A program made the position numbers and the translations under genes. This document shows, in pieces, positions 1-11,635 of a stretch of DNA of 64,000 bases. A model generated the notes under the pieces. That model made no database searches and was not told where the DNA came from. It saw only the letters and a program-made list of their open reading frames with translations. Position 1 is the stretch's first letter. The number at the start of each line of letters is the position of its first letter. The stretch is from Blattamonas nauphoetae (lineage: Eukaryota > Preaxostyla > Oxymonadida): the NCBI GenBank assembly GCA_033064195.1, contig JARBJD010000014.1, positions 434,001-498,000 on the forward strand. The letters run 5' to 3'.

Positions 1-375
1 ATCTGTTATGAAGTTGAGGGTATCTTTGACAATCGACAGATGTGATGACGACAAGAGCACAGTCACTGAATCCACAAACACTGCAGCGGGGTCTGACGAG
101 CCTTGTGCGATGTTTAAGAAGAAATCATCGGCACATGAAGAGCTTTCAGTATTCCATATGTTCGAAGATAAAAACGTTGATGATTTCTGAAGAAGCTCCT
201 CATCAAATTGGTAGCCATCTCTGACCATCGAAACAAGAAAGACGAAGACTAGTGACACAGATTCAACTGAGATTCGATCATTCGGATTCCAGTTCAGAAA
301 TGGAGAGTATTCTGGATAATGTACAAGTCACAATGACGATGAAGCAAAGAAAGGGATACCGTTTTCGAATGTCAT
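1..375 (-). CDS. 336-residue family protein, 5' part, cut by window edge
   Basis: This is the start of a member of the multicopy family described at 30623-31678; the function is unknown. The first exon is 16 nt (375-360, reading M-T-F-E-N). An intron at 359-312 (48 nt, GTATCC...CAG) follows in phase 1, and exon 2 runs off the window at position 1. Exon 2 opens with the family pattern EYSPFLNWNP and continues through LVSMVRDGYQFDEELLQK and AAVFVDSVTVLLSSS. Reading straight through the intron gives an in-frame stop, so splicing is needed to link the start codon to the family frame. No break is seen in the visible part. Confidence 0.7.
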
Positions 376-1206
376 CGTGTTTAATCTTGTGTTTTCGATT
401 GTGAGACGACTCTGATGACGATCGAGGGCCGATCGAGATTCCAACGGAAATTCTCACCAGATTCCACTTCTGGGGTTGGAAAACAAGTAAATCAATCAAG
501 GGACACGAGTTACCTGATATCAGCGAAGAAGAATGCGAAATCAAGATAATTAGTGCTTCAACAAGAAAATGATGAAGATGAACAGTGCAAGAAAACTTAG
601 AGCGCAGAGAAAAACAACAAAAGCGACTCCGAACCTTCAACCCACCGCCTCACAACCGCCACATGCTCACTCCACCATCCTTCCCACCCACCCATCCATC
701 CAACTCACAGCGTGCAGTATATCTGTCGCCACACTCTCGCTCTCGATCCTTCTCTCGCTTTACTCTCTCCCAAAACACAGTGTGTGTGTGGGTGTGTGCC
801 TCATTCGTCCATTTCATCGCAAAAACACGGTGGATGATCGTGTTGAGACTGTCCCGCGCGAGAACTCCAGCCACGCTGTTGAAGAGCTCAGCCTCGTCGA
901 TATCGTGTGAGGGTGGAGGGAGAGTGTTGGTGTCTGCCGTGCCAAGTGTGAGGTGGTCAGCGGTGCGAACAGGAAGGGCAGAGAATGTCACGAAAGGCGA
1001 AGAAACGGGAACGATGAACGGCCGAGTGGGTGGATGGAGAGGAAGGGCCTTTTGGGGTTGAGAACGCCACAGCACTCCGCTACATTCAGAAGCGGGAATG
1101 GATTTTCTAAACACCACAGTGGGGAGTGAATGAGGAGGAGAAAGTGGAGAAAAGTTGGGCATCACGTTTGATGGTGGGGGTCGGGCAAAGGGGCTCCACC
1201 AGTTGG
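376..1206. other. No confident gene; short GT-rich tract
   Basis: Several overlapping open frames exist but none carries a recognisable motif. A GT-rich microsatellite lies near 779-800. A minus-strand frame at 650-1216 directly follows the leucine-rich-repeat gene and could be its last exon or exons: a polypyrimidine-AG just before the frame at about 1219 would serve as acceptor. Its composition (His-Thr runs from the GT tract, Pro-rich) does not support a firm call. Confidence 0.4.
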
Positions 1207-1920
1207 TCAAGAGCACGCTGAAATGGTCAAGACGAACGGTTGTGGAGAGCTGTTAGAATCAACAAGAAATTGCGGCAGTGACGTCAATTTGTTGAACGAC
1301 AAGTCCAGACGACTCAAGTTCGGCAGCGAGCGGAAGAAATGACGCGGAAGCTCAGAAATCCCGTTCCCAGCAAGCGAAAGTGTGTGCAATTTTCGAAACT
1401 GCGACACAAGCGGGGGCACCAAGGTCAGCAGGATCGACGCAAGCAACAGACGCTCCAGAGGACAGAGAACCGCTCCAGGATGCGTCCCTGTCCCCGTTCT
1501 CTCATATATCATCGAATTTCTCAGTGGATCCACGAATCCAAGAGACAACTCACAATTTGGGGACATCGCAGGATCAGATGGGAGCGACGTCAATTTGTTG
1601 TGTGACAGGATCAGGCGAGTCGGAGTGGGGAGACGGAACAGTTCGTTTGGAACATCCTCGATTTTGTTGAATCCAAAATTCACTTTCACAAGCGATGTCA
1701 GTGCTGAGATCGAGGGCGGAATGATCGCGAGCGAGTTGAACGAAACATATAATGTATGCATGTTTGGAAGCGTGAGCAATCTATCCGAGAGTTCGGTCAG
1801 AAAATTGTGAGCAAACAGGAGGCACGTCAGGGTGGGTGTGAAAAGAGTTTTCGGAAGCGACGAAATCAGGTTGTCTGTCAGCCCATCGCCGACGAGAAAA
1901 GTCGATTTTACAACAATCAC
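1207..1920 (-). CDS. Leucine-rich-repeat protein (partial gene model)
   Basis: The open frame of about 237 residues is made of leucine-rich repeats with the LxxLxLxxNxLxxLP rhythm, for example HTLYVSFNSLAIIPPSI, LSLAGNGISELPRHF and LDLSFNKLTSLPQFL. About seven repeats are visible, with a less regular stretch in the middle (residues about 110-155). LRR proteins of this intracellular type usually act as protein-binding scaffolds; the partner cannot be guessed here. The frame has no ATG at its 5' edge: it opens with GTG, and coding-like sequence continues a little further upstream, so the true start is probably in an upstream exon. The 3' end is also uncertain; an intron near 1219-1265 could lead into the next frame. 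Confidence 0.7.
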   Translation of the reverse strand: MIVVKSTFLVGDGLTDNLISSLPKTLFTPTLTCLLFAHNFLTELSDRLLTLPNMHTLYVSFNSLAIIPPSISALTSLVKVNFGFNKIEDVPNELFRLPTPTRLILSHNKLTSLPSDPAMSPNCELSLGFVDPLRNSMIYERTGTGTHPGAVLCPLERLLLASILLTLVPPLVSQFRKLHTLSLAGNGISELPRHFFRSLPNLSRLDLSFNKLTSLPQFLVDSNSSPQPFVLTISACS

Positions 1921-2188
1921 GGCACAACAAGTGTTGTCATAATCCGTGGGTCAGCGAGGTATTGGAACTGAACCATCAGAATCCCTGAAAACGGAAGAGG
2001 AGAGAACGAACCAAAAAGAAAGTGTCAAAGACGAAAATGAAAATGAAGAAAGGAGCACACCAAAGAGTCAACACAGAGCGAGTGTGAAGCATTGAAGGGT
2101 CGGCATGTGATGTCATCTGAACATCGAGTGAAATGTGCGATGTGGGCGACAGAGTTCATTCCGTGTCACGAATCATCGATCAAAAAGA

Positions 2189-3228
2189 TCAAGAACAGTT
2201 CATTCCCAAATCGTTCATGAGTCGGCATGAAATGATCCTCACAATCTTTCCATTCATCGAAGAGCGACCGTGGAGTCGCGCTTGGTCGAGTTGATCGCTG
2301 AATCCTTCCTGTTCCAGTGTCTGAAACAATATTCTACCTCTGCTCACAGTGTCACCTCCATCTTTTTTCCATGTGTCGATATTGTTGGAAAAGGTTGAAA
2401 ATGTCATTGCTTTTAGGTAGTCGGTTTCCACTTTTGAGAGAAGTGATTGGTAGACCATTGGGATGCGAGAAGAACAAACGAAATCCAGTGTTGGTTGGTG
2501 GAAGGCACTCAATTCAAAGATATTGACTATTAACTGCAATGTTTCTCTGCATTCATCGACAAACGACAAGAGGTGAGGATTGCGACTGAGCTGGAGGAGA
2601 GACGGTTCGATTGGGATGAAAACTTCATGCAAAACCATGTCTCGGACAATTTGAGTGTCAGTGTGGAGAGTGATGGAGAGATATGAAGAGTGTATTCAAA
2701 AGAGAGTCTGACGCCTTCGTTGAGAATGATGAGAATGTCCGACATGATACGCTCATTGTCGATCAAAGAAAGATCACGCAAATGAGGTGTGGAAAGGATT
2801 CTGGGAATGAGTTTGGAGGAGACAAGGGCCAGTTTGTTTGACGATGAACAATAATAGAGAAAACCCCGAATGAATGAGAGAGAATCTCTGAATATTGAGT
2901 GATGGGGCGACAACAAGAGCACAGCCATCGAATCCACAAAGATTGCAGCGGGATTTGGGGAGTCTTGTCCAATCGCCTTCAAAAATCGTTCGAAAGAGTC
3001 GATCGATTGGAGAGGCCAGCTGATCGAAGAAAGGAACATTGAAGCTTTTTCGAGAAGTTCTTCATCAAACTGGTAGTCATCTCTGACCATTGAAACAAGA
3101 GAGACAAAGGCGTGTGCAACCGAATCAACTTTGACTGGATCATTTTCATTCAACTTCAGGAATGCAGAGTATTCTGGATCAATCAAGCAATAATGAGAAA
3201 AAAGATGGATACTTTCTGAAGAGATCAT
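2189..3228 (-). pseudogene. 336-residue family copy with one frameshift
   Basis: Same gene structure as the other copies: exon 1 at 3228-3213 (M-I-S-S-E, 16 nt), intron 3212-3174 (39 nt, GTATCC...CAG), exon 2 from 3173 to the stop at 2189. The landmarks are all present: LVSMVRDDYQFDEELLEKAS, LIPRILSTPHLRDLSLIDN, EVFIPIEPSLLQLSRNPHL, SAFHQPTLDFVCSS and FQTLEQEGF. The total is 1001 nt instead of a multiple of three. The frame changes near 2685, where comparison with the copy at 60 kb suggests one missing base. Apart from that the copy is intact, so either a young pseudogene or an assembly error fits. Confidence 0.75.
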
Positions 3229-4960
3229 TTGCGAGATTCTACGGGTCTTATAAAGAGAAATCAATGGGGAGATATCAATTCGATGGGACGATCAAAGATG
3301 ATGCTGAGAAGTGTGAGACTTGATATATTATTTGAGTTGGATAAAAAACATCCGTCTGGAAAACATGATTGAAATGACATTACCGAAGAAACTTTGTGAA
3401 TCAAGAGAAGGAGAACAGTTTGAGAAGGCTGACAGTTTCTTCATCTACGGTTGGTTCTGCTCAGAATCAAGAAGAGACACGGACACACAACAATTGGTAG
3501 GCAATTGGGCCGAGTTTTCAACTGTGACGATCCAGCGAGATGGCAGTTGTCTCGGACAGATTCTGATCAGTCTGGAGACAAGGAAGAAAAAGGAAAAAGG
3601 AGTGATCAAATGTGCAGTTAGGGATGAGCAACGGACGGACAAAACCACGTTCTCCTCGGACATCGGACAGAGACCCTGTCCAAGTCGGAAAGAAGTGTTT
3701 CTTGTGGCTTAAATAGACGTGATTGACACTCAATTTTTCCTCCAATTCATCCAAGATGTTAATTTTGTTCAGATTTTGTCTTTCAAAAAAATCAAAAACG
3801 AGTATTAGAGAATTCGGACAAAAATCCCATAAATTGCCGAATTGTCCTGGCCTGTCCGATCTTGGACATGAGCTCATTTGGTGAAAAAAAGAGTCGTCTG
3901 AATTTCTTCACGAGGCATTTATGATCATTTGGAAACGGACAATCGTGTCCAGTCCTGGACAGGTCCGGATCGTCCTCCCCATCGGATGGTGACTTCGACT
4001 CACATTTTCTCTCAGAGACCATTACATCGCAATTCGAATTCCCTTGTCCATTCCACACTTCTTTTATCCAATTGTCACTCATTGCTGTCTCCATTGAATT
4101 TCAAACTTGTGGAGATCTCCACAATTCACACTTTGCCCATCTCCTCACTCTCGATGATGTCACACTGAATTGACACATGGAAAATGAACAATATCAGTAT
4201 TCATTTTTATTATCGTTTCACTCTTCTCTACCTCTTTCTCTTCATTTGTCTGTAATAGATGATAAGATCTTTCTCCAATCAGAAATGGACATAAATAGAA
4301 GAAATCTGGATCACAAACAACATCAGTATGCATCTTTTTCTTTCTCCACTCATCTTCATCGATTAGTCTCATTACACGCCTCCTCTTTTCTTCCAAACAA
4401 AACGCAGAAGATCAAGGACATCACATTCCCGACACTGTCCACAATTCTGCTTTTCTCATTGTCAGTTCATTATCTGAAGGAAAGGTTCACATCTTCAGAC
4501 TCGACACAATGTCTAATTCACTCACAATCGAGAACCGCCTTGAGATCAAACTGAAGGAGTCTCTGAACATCACAGCATATTTTTGAAAAGCGGAGACACG
4601 GAACGGATCCTCTTATCATGCACGCGGGACATGTCGTGTTCAGCAGGTCTTATTCATGCGTCAAATTACAGAACGAGAGTAATCGGTTCATTCAAAACCA
4701 GCTTCCAAGGATTTGGCGGATGATGAACTTCTTCTTGATCAATCTCCGAAACGAACCGTGAAGTGCGACTATGTCAACACTCCATTATTCTGTTCGGATT
4801 CGCAATCGATGAGGAGCCGACCCCAGAAAAATGCAACAATCAGGACGGATTTCCACGCGTACTCGACTTAAACAACCATCAATTTCATGCGCAACAGTAC
4901 CTAGTCTCATCTACCACGCTGAATCTTTGAGGAAAACGAACAAGAATCTGTCACATATAG
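3229..4960. other. Gene-poor stretch with GTCC/GGAC palindromes
   Basis: No frame here has a recognisable domain. Between about 3500 and 3970 the motifs TGTCC, GGACA, GTCCAAG and CTTGGAC recur in both orientations, which suggests the remains of an element with subterminal inverted repeats. 4190-4560 is pyrimidine-rich and non-coding in appearance. 4560-4960 has no long frame. Confidence 0.4.
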
Positions 4961-5084
4961 TCGGTGGACGAAACTCATCATCATGAGTCTCTGACGGGGA
5001 AGAACAAAGCCAACCACCATGACGAAAGGACAAACTTCATATTTATCTTCACACACTGCTCGATTTTGGTATCATTGATGATAA

Positions 5085-5482
5085 TTGATTGCGGATGGAT
5101 GGGAACATCGGCTGGAAAACTCTCTAACTCCAACGTGACTGTCTCGTCGAGTACGATCATCTCAAATCCTGAATGTTCCCCATTTATGATTGTCTGTTCT
5201 GAGGGGAACGATGACAGTTCGATTTCGATCATTGACGTTGTTCACAGATCGAGTGAACTTCGGACGCTCCTTCCTCTGACAGCCATTTCGTCACTCAACC
5301 ATCTCGACTCCTCCCAACCGTCCTGCTCTGAGATGAACTCTGATGTCTCCGTCAGTTGCTCCGGTCTCTCGATCGACGATGCGTCCCTCGTTCTTGGATC
5401 TGGTCGTCTCCTCTCTATCCCGAAAACACCGACCGACCAACCGCACATTTGTCGTCTCCTTCAACAGGCGCGGGGTATTTGA
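5085..5482 (+). pseudogene. Beta-helix receptor fragment
   Basis: A frame of about 130 residues resembles the N-terminal beta-helix region of the receptor family: N-V-T-V-S-S-S-T-I-I-S-N, ECSPFMIVCSEG, SISIIDVVHRSSELRTLLPL and SGLSIDDASLVLGSG. In the family this region has short strand-turn repeats rich in Ser, Thr and Asn, facing outside the cell. No start codon or signal peptide can be assigned, and the frame stops just before the minisatellite, so this is a fragment. The match is by pattern only. Confidence 0.5.
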
Positions 5483-5530
5483 CATCCCTGCTGTCAATGC
5501 CTGAAGAATCAATGGAATCGTTCCCCACCC

Positions 5531-6300
5531 CTCACCTCGTGTGATCATCCCTCCCTCACCTCGTGTGATCATCCCCTCCCTTCACCTCGTGTGATCATCC
5601 CTCCCTCACCTCGTGTGATCATCCCCTCCCCTCACCTCGTGTGATCATCCCCTCCCTCACCTCGTGTGATCATCCCTCCCTTCACCTCGTGTGATCATCC
5701 CTCCCCTCACCTCGTGTGATCATCCCCTCCCTTCACCTCGTGTGATCATCCCCTCCCTTCACCTCGTGTGATCATCCCTCCCTTCACCTCGTGTGATCAT
5801 CCCTCCCCTCACCTCGTGTGATCATCCCTCCCTCACCTCGTGTGATCATCCCTCCCTTCACCTCGTGTGATCATCCCTCCCTCACCTCGTGTGATCATCC
5901 CCTCCCTTCACCTCGTGTGATCATCCCTCCCTCACCTCGTGTGATCATCCCCTCCCTTCACCTCGTGTGATCATCCCCTCCCTCACCTCGTGTGATCATC
6001 CCTCCCTTCACCTCGTGTGATCATCCCTCCCTTCACCTCGTGTGATCATCCCCTCCCCTCACCTCGTGTGATCATCCCCTCCCCTCACCTCGTGTGATCA
6101 TCCCCTCCCTTCACCTCGTGTGATCATCCCCTCCCCTCACCTCGTGTGATCATCCCTCCCTTCACCTCGTGTGATCATCCCCTCCCCTCACCTCGTGTGA
6201 TCATCCCCTCCCTTCACCTCGTGTGATCATCCCTCCCTCACCTCGTGTGATCCTCCCTCCCTTCACCTCGTGTGATCATCCCTCCCTCACCTCGTGTACT
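5531..6300. repeat. 24-bp minisatellite, about 32 copies
   Basis: A direct tandem repeat with unit CACCTCGTGTGATCATCCCT followed by a run of C and T of variable length; the unit is 23-25 bp. The array is about 770 bp. Copies differ almost only in the length of the C runs and the T in CCTTCACC. Every unit contains the palindrome TGATCA and the short inverted pair TCAC/GTGA. The last copies decay near 6240-6300. The array lies next to a receptor fragment. Confidence 0.95.
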
Positions 6301-6540
6301 CATTCCCTCCTGCCCCTTCGCACGGTCATCACAGCCTATCCACACTCCAAAACGTCACTTTCCCACCTCATCCTCTTAAATTACTTTTTCTTCCTCATAT
6401 TCACGCATCCACATGTAACCTTCCTATTTCACTCTTATTGTTTTCGTCATCAATTTATTAATTCCTGGGTTTAGTCGTGTACAGAAAGAATTGGTTGATC
6501 AAGCCCATTGTTGCGACTTACGAGTGGTGACCTCCTAATT

Positions 6541-6568
6541 AGGCGCTGTCCGAGGACGGACAGCGCCT
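6541..6568. other. Perfect 12-bp hairpin
   Basis: AGGCGCTGTCCG is followed after AGGA by its exact reverse complement, giving a 12-bp stem and a 4-nt loop. A TGTCCGGACA palindrome follows within 10 bp. No flanking gene explains it. It may be an element end or a transcript-end structure; no T run follows. Confidence 0.6.
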
Positions 6569-7916
6569 CACCTTGTCCGGACAATTGCTCCTCACTATGT
6601 GCAGTGCACAGAATGGAAGAAGGGAAGGATTTTTCTTCCAACGATGGATCCCATTGAGATGTGAAGAGTTGGGTCTAATGGATCGGAAATGTCAGTCATT
6701 TCTTCGTCGTTCACTGCACTGCCAGTGGTTGTTACTGCTTCGAAGACAGTCCACGTGGAAAGTGGTGTGAAGGAGTTCCCCTTGGTCACTCCAAGCCCAA
6801 ACGAGGGCTCCTCAACACAGCGAGTACCTCGAAGTGGGCTGGCCGATCTAAGATTCTAAAAACAAAATATATTGACCTCCTCGTCTTTTTACAAAACTAT
6901 ATTGCTGTGAGTCAAAATATTTTTCTCAATTCCTTGTCAAGAATGGACATAACGACGAACTAGCAGTTCCGTCATTCCAATACCATGCAGTCATTTCTGT
7001 CTCAAGCGAAGAAGTTCATTCACAAACTACACCTCATAATCACTGGAGTTGATTGCGACGAGGTTCACTTAGGCGAAACAACCCGAAATAAGATGCAGGG
7101 ACAGTCCAGGTGACTAAAATTCACCGACGGGAAACGACAAACGCAGCGAACAAGGAAGACGAGGAGGTGGACCAGGGTGTCACTTATCTCGGACATCATT
7201 GGAACCTATATCAGCTTCTTTCACAGAAGTCACAATTTTGTCGAATAGCCCATGTTTCTAGTTCAAACACCGTTCGACATGAAAGGACTGATTCAAGGCG
7301 TTTAGCGTCCTTTCACACGAATGCGAGTGATACTCACAATCAAATATCATTCACTTGAGGCGATTTGCAGTGACACACGATATTTCGTACGTGTCGAACG
7401 CCGTGGGATCGGACATCTGCTCTGGACAAATGAAGACATTGATCATTCCGATCGCTGGGGAGGTCGTACAAAACGCCAATTCCGAGTCGTATCGAGGACT
7501 CATGTTTATGCCAAAGGACTGAACTAGTTGCCCACCCAAGTTGATGCGTTAAGTTGCGCCCACGAACTCAAAGGTTAATAATAATACGAGACTCATCTTC
7601 GAAACATATTACAATGCGGACAACGCCCAAATTTCTCTCACGCTGGAGCATCTCATTCGGGAAATGCTGCTCATTATCGGGGTGGCGGGAAAAACTTGGG
7701 CGGGCTCTTAGTCGATTCTGGCACTATTTAGCTTAATTTTCACTTCATACAGTGCCTTTACATGTTTCCTATTTTCAAAAAACACCAAGTAAAAAAATCA
7801 TAGTGTCCTGACCAGAGAGAACAGCGAGGTGAAAGATCAGATCTGAACGACTATGACTCTTTTTCTCAACAAAATGGAAAATTTCAGACATTTAGACTAA
7901 TTTACACTCATTTCAG

Positions 7917-9606
7917 TAGGCATGGCTGACCGGCCAAAAGTGCCGGTCAGTGTCACTCCCCAATTGTTCAATGGGTCAGATCTCGACTTCTTCATAAATT
8001 ACATGCTATTCTCACAAAAACAACAAGATAACTGATATTTATGTCCGGATTTCCGAAATGAAACGTGACATGCCGAGGATCAGCTGATTCGTAGAGTTTT
8101 GTTTTGACTCCTCTTTTTTCTCTCTGACATTGTTTTTGTGGATTATTCTCCCCTTCATATGTCATCTTTCTGCTATTTATCTCCTCTCTTCGCAGCGAGC
8201 TGAACGGAGAGCACATCTTCCGCGTTACGGAAGAGATGGAACCGTCAAACATTGACTGTCCAAAAATGAACGATCCAGACTCATTTCAACTGTACTCCTG
8301 TTCCTTTTACCATTCACAAAGATCTGAACTGTCACAGACGTGACATCAAATGGCTTTGCGCGATACACAAGTTCAACAGGTGATTCTACTGATTCCGTCG
8401 CAACAAGATGGTATCGAGCTCCAGAGTTGCTCCCTTGCACAACAAAGTATTCAACAGCCGTTGATATGTGGGCAATGGGATGCATCATGGGTAATCTGCT
8501 CGACGGGCAACCAATGTTTCTCGGCGATAGTGACCTCGACCAGTTGCATGTCATTCAAAAAATGATGAGTCCAATGATGCCTGAACGTAAAGAAGTTTCT
8601 GTTTTCATTCACATCCATTCTCTTCCAGTTTTACATGAAAACAGGGCATTCGCCAAAGTCCCACCGCCAAACCTCTCTCATCCAGAGACACTTGATCGCA
8701 AGTACTTTGGACATGCCTCAAAACGTGCCCTACAATTCATGAAAGTGTAATTTCGAATGGACCTGAAAGACAGACTCACTGCTGCGAACTTCCCACTACA
8801 ACCCACAGGATGGCCAGTCTTGCGAAAGTTTTGTTCACCGCTATGCTGATCGCACCCTACGAAGCCAGCGAATGTTTGTTCCACGCGCACTACATCAGCA
8901 TTCTCATCTCCATGATCTTTCTTTGGATTTTACAGGAGCCAGAATTGGATGAAGGGTTGGGGGGTGTGAATGAGAAAGGAGAAGAGTGAAGACAGAAATG
9001 AGAAAGTTGAAGCGAGGAGGCACAAAAAGAAAAAGAAAGACAGGGAAAAAGAGCAAAGTTGAGAACCAGAACGATTTCGAGTTCATACGCGAGAACGAAG
9101 ACGATGGTGCACCGGTGGGTGTTTATTCGAATATGAACGGGAGGATCAAGGTCGACATTGCCCAATCCAGCCATCTTGTTGAGCAATTTCTCACAGCACT
9201 GTTCCATCACCAATGATTCTCAATTTGTGGAGAAATAATTCTTGTTGGTTTCCACTTCATTCACAATCAGTTATTAACCTCGCCAAAAGACTGGAATTCA
9301 AAAATGGTTATAGAGAGACAGCAAAAGGACGATCACGTGCCCGTCCCTATTTTTTTCAAAAAGCTCGAGGAAATACTGTCTGAAAATAAGAATGATATCA
9401 GTGAAATGAAATGATTATATTTCAATTGAAGTATATCCAAAGAAAACACATGCATATTCGCGTTGTTTACTCGACTCTCTTCTCAAACTGAAATCCGCTT
9501 CGGAGATATGGTAACTCCCGATTATGGGTTCCGATATTTCTCCGGTCAGTGACCGTCAGTACTTTTCGGTAAAAACTGACCGGTCAGTGCCGGTCAGCCA
9601 TGCCTA
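7917..9606. mobile_element. hAT-like non-autonomous element carrying a kinase fragment
   Basis: 1690 bp. The inverted ends start TAGGCATGGCTGACCGGC and are flanked by an exact 8-bp target duplication, CATTTCAG (7909-7916 and 9607-9614). The 8-bp duplication and the TAGGCATG start fit the hAT superfamily. The empty site is present in the opposite inverted repeat of the host transposon, which reads straight through one CATTTCAG near 12337. There is no transposase frame. The interior holds a degraded protein-kinase fragment and a Lys/Arg-rich frame (8986-9216). Confidence 0.85.
8330..8800 (+). pseudogene. CDK/CDKL-like protein kinase fragment
   Basis: The frame contains kinase subdomains [26 protein letters not shown], the [10 protein letters not shown] block and the insert-like segment before [17 protein letters not shown]. 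An intron of 42 nt (8587-8628, GTAAAG...CAG) joins MMPE to [10 protein letters not shown] and restores the family alignment. Upstream, an HRD-like stretch (H-R-R-D-I-K) sits directly before GFAR, so about 16 residues that include the DFG start are missing. An in-frame TAA follows FMKV where the family has Leu/Cys, and DLKDRLTAAN lies beyond it. The fragment is therefore dead. It is carried inside the hAT-like element and probably was captured from a host kinase gene. Confidence 0.75.
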
Positions 9607-9649
9607 CATTTCAGAAGAAGATGTAGCAATTGAATCAATACAGCTCGAC

Positions 9650-9860
9650 TAGTTCTGAATTGCATTTTAATTATTCAGAAATGAACATAATTGTTCAGAA
9701 ATGTATTTTGATTGTTCAGAAATGAACATGATTGTTCAGAAATGAATTTTATTTTTTCAGATATGAACATGAATTATTCGTAAATGAACAGTGATTTTTC
9801 TGAAATGAACAATGATTATTCGGAAATGAACAGTGATTGTTCAGAAATGAACGGCTCTTT
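9650..9860. repeat. Subterminal 20-bp repeat array (left)
   Basis: About ten imperfect copies of a unit close to TTCAGAAATGAACATGATTG. They face the mirrored array at 11636-11840. Subterminal repeats of this sort are common transposase binding arrays; here this is inference. Confidence 0.8.
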
Positions 9861-9948
9861 TTCGGCTTTATTTTAGACCACTCGTTTTAGAAAAGACTGA
9901 CAGAACGAAGGGAAACACTCTTGTGTGGTGAATTATTGATGAAGCAGT

Positions 9949-11464
9949 TTATTCTTCAGGTTCTTCCACTCGTGGTCCTTGGTCTGGTGGCATGATTGCT
10001 TGCGGACTTGGAGCTTGTGGGCCGTTCGAATCGCGGTTGAACTGTTCTTGTGTTCGATTGAGAGCCAAATCACCTCGGCGAGCGACAATTGGATGAAGTC
10101 TGAGAGACACAAATCTGATGGCCGCGGATATCTTGCGATGAGGAATTGCACTGAGAGATTCCGAAAGATGAATCCGCAGTTGATCCTCTGTTCTGACATG
10201 AGAAGGAATCGAACTCCCACCTTTCCACATGCCAAAGACGTACTCGATCGGATTCAGCTCACAGGAATTTGGTGGAGTGAACAGAGTTGTGTAATTTTTC
10301 GATCTGATGAGCTCTTTCACCTCATCCGTCTTATGCAAGCCAACATTGTCCAGAATCAGTGTGCAGCTTTCATTCGTTCTTCTTTGAAGGGACTCAAAAA
10401 GTGAGAGGAGGAAATGTTGGAATTCAAGGGCAGACACAGTTCCTTGAACCCACGTCACATGAACAACACCCCACGCTTCAGAGATCGCTGTGATTGCAGT
10501 GAGATTTTCAGTTTGCAATCGACGAACTCGTTGAAGGCAACGCTGACCGATTGGAGCACGACCTTGATTTTGGAAGCAGGTCTTGTTGAAGGAAGTTTCG
10601 TCGATGTAGACAGCAAATCCACCTTGAGAGAATGTTGTTGCGTATCGCTGAAGATAGTCGAGTCTCGCGTCCTTTGTTTCCTCCGAATTGCGTTCGTGTT
10701 GGAGCAGCTCGACTTTCTTCACAGTGAACTTTGTACACCCGTGTTCCACCATTTTTGGTGAAGTTAGGTGAGCATTGATTGTCGACACTGCAACGGATGT
10801 TCCATGATTATCCTCGACGAGAGTTTTGAGTTCTTCTCCCTTCAAGAGTGGGTTTTGAAGAATTGCATCATTCATTGATCGTGAAATTTCTGGAGTGATT
10901 TTTTCGATAGACTGCTCCCCCACGAGGTTTGGGAGCAGGTTTTCCAGATGCGATGTTGTTGATTGTTCCTTTCGAGATGTTCCACTTTTCGACAATCAAA
11001 TCGTACTTCTTCCCTTCCTTCACTTCATCGAGGACCAAGTCGCGTTCACGAGGCGTGAGAATGGTGTAAGATCGTCGGGGCTTTGGGGCAGGACGAGAAG
11101 TTGGACGACCACGTTTCATCTTCTGAGGAGCTGGTAGTTCAACAAACTCATGAGGATCTTGTGGAATAAGAGGTTCAGGCGGGCTTGCACTATCAACTGC
11201 TTCAATTCTTTCTGGCAAGAGTCTTCGAAGTTCATCTTTCGATCGTTTGAGACTTGTTCGAATAAAATCCTGACTGAATCCGCCTGTGAGAAGCCCATCC
11301 TGCTGACTTTCCATCCCAGATTCACAATCAACAACTTCATCACCAAAGAACCATCCATCCGATTCGTTGAGAGATTGGTATTGTATTTGTCTTTCGGTGA
11401 TCGATGAGTTTTGAGACTCGTCAGTCTCAGATTCATCATCGATGAGAGAAAAGGAGCGTTCCAT
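9949..11464 (-). pseudogene. IS630/Tc1-like DD34E transposase in two overlapping frames
   Basis: The N-terminal frame (11464-10868) starts M-E-R-S-F-S-L-I-D-D, has an acidic leader and then a basic AT-hook-like patch (KMKRGRPTSRPAPKPRRS) and a helix-turn-helix (LTPRERDLVLDEVKEG, EKWNISKGTINNIASG). The C-terminal frame (10995-9949) has the catalytic core: first Asp in AVYIDETSFN, second in LILDNVGLHKT, and Glu in PPNSCELNPIEYVFGMWK. There are exactly 34 residues between the second Asp and the Glu, so DD34E. The frames meet at a run of six A (plus 10899-10904), where skipping one base gives the continuous sequence AVYRKITPEIS. This is either a single-base insertion or programmed frameshifting. 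Full length would be about 505 residues. Apart from this point the gene looks whole. Confidence 0.85.
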
Positions 11465-11635
11465 GAAATTTCACGATGGTTTTCCAGAAAAATCTTCTCC
11501 GTTTATCATCTGATGTCACATTCGAAAATGGTTACGCGTAATTTTTTGAGACAATTTAAGGGTCCGATCAACCTTTTGTCATTGTTCAGAAGACTGAATA
11601 TGGTTACGAAATTGCATTTGGACAACTCATTTTGA

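Noticed and set aside
650-1216. PP2C-type phosphatase tail behind the LRR gene.
   Set aside because: No D-G-H-G or metal-binding Asp pattern could be read; the His-Thr run comes from a GT microsatellite.
5531-6300. CRISPR-like array.
   Set aside because: There are no unique spacers; the units are directly repeated with only C-run length changes.
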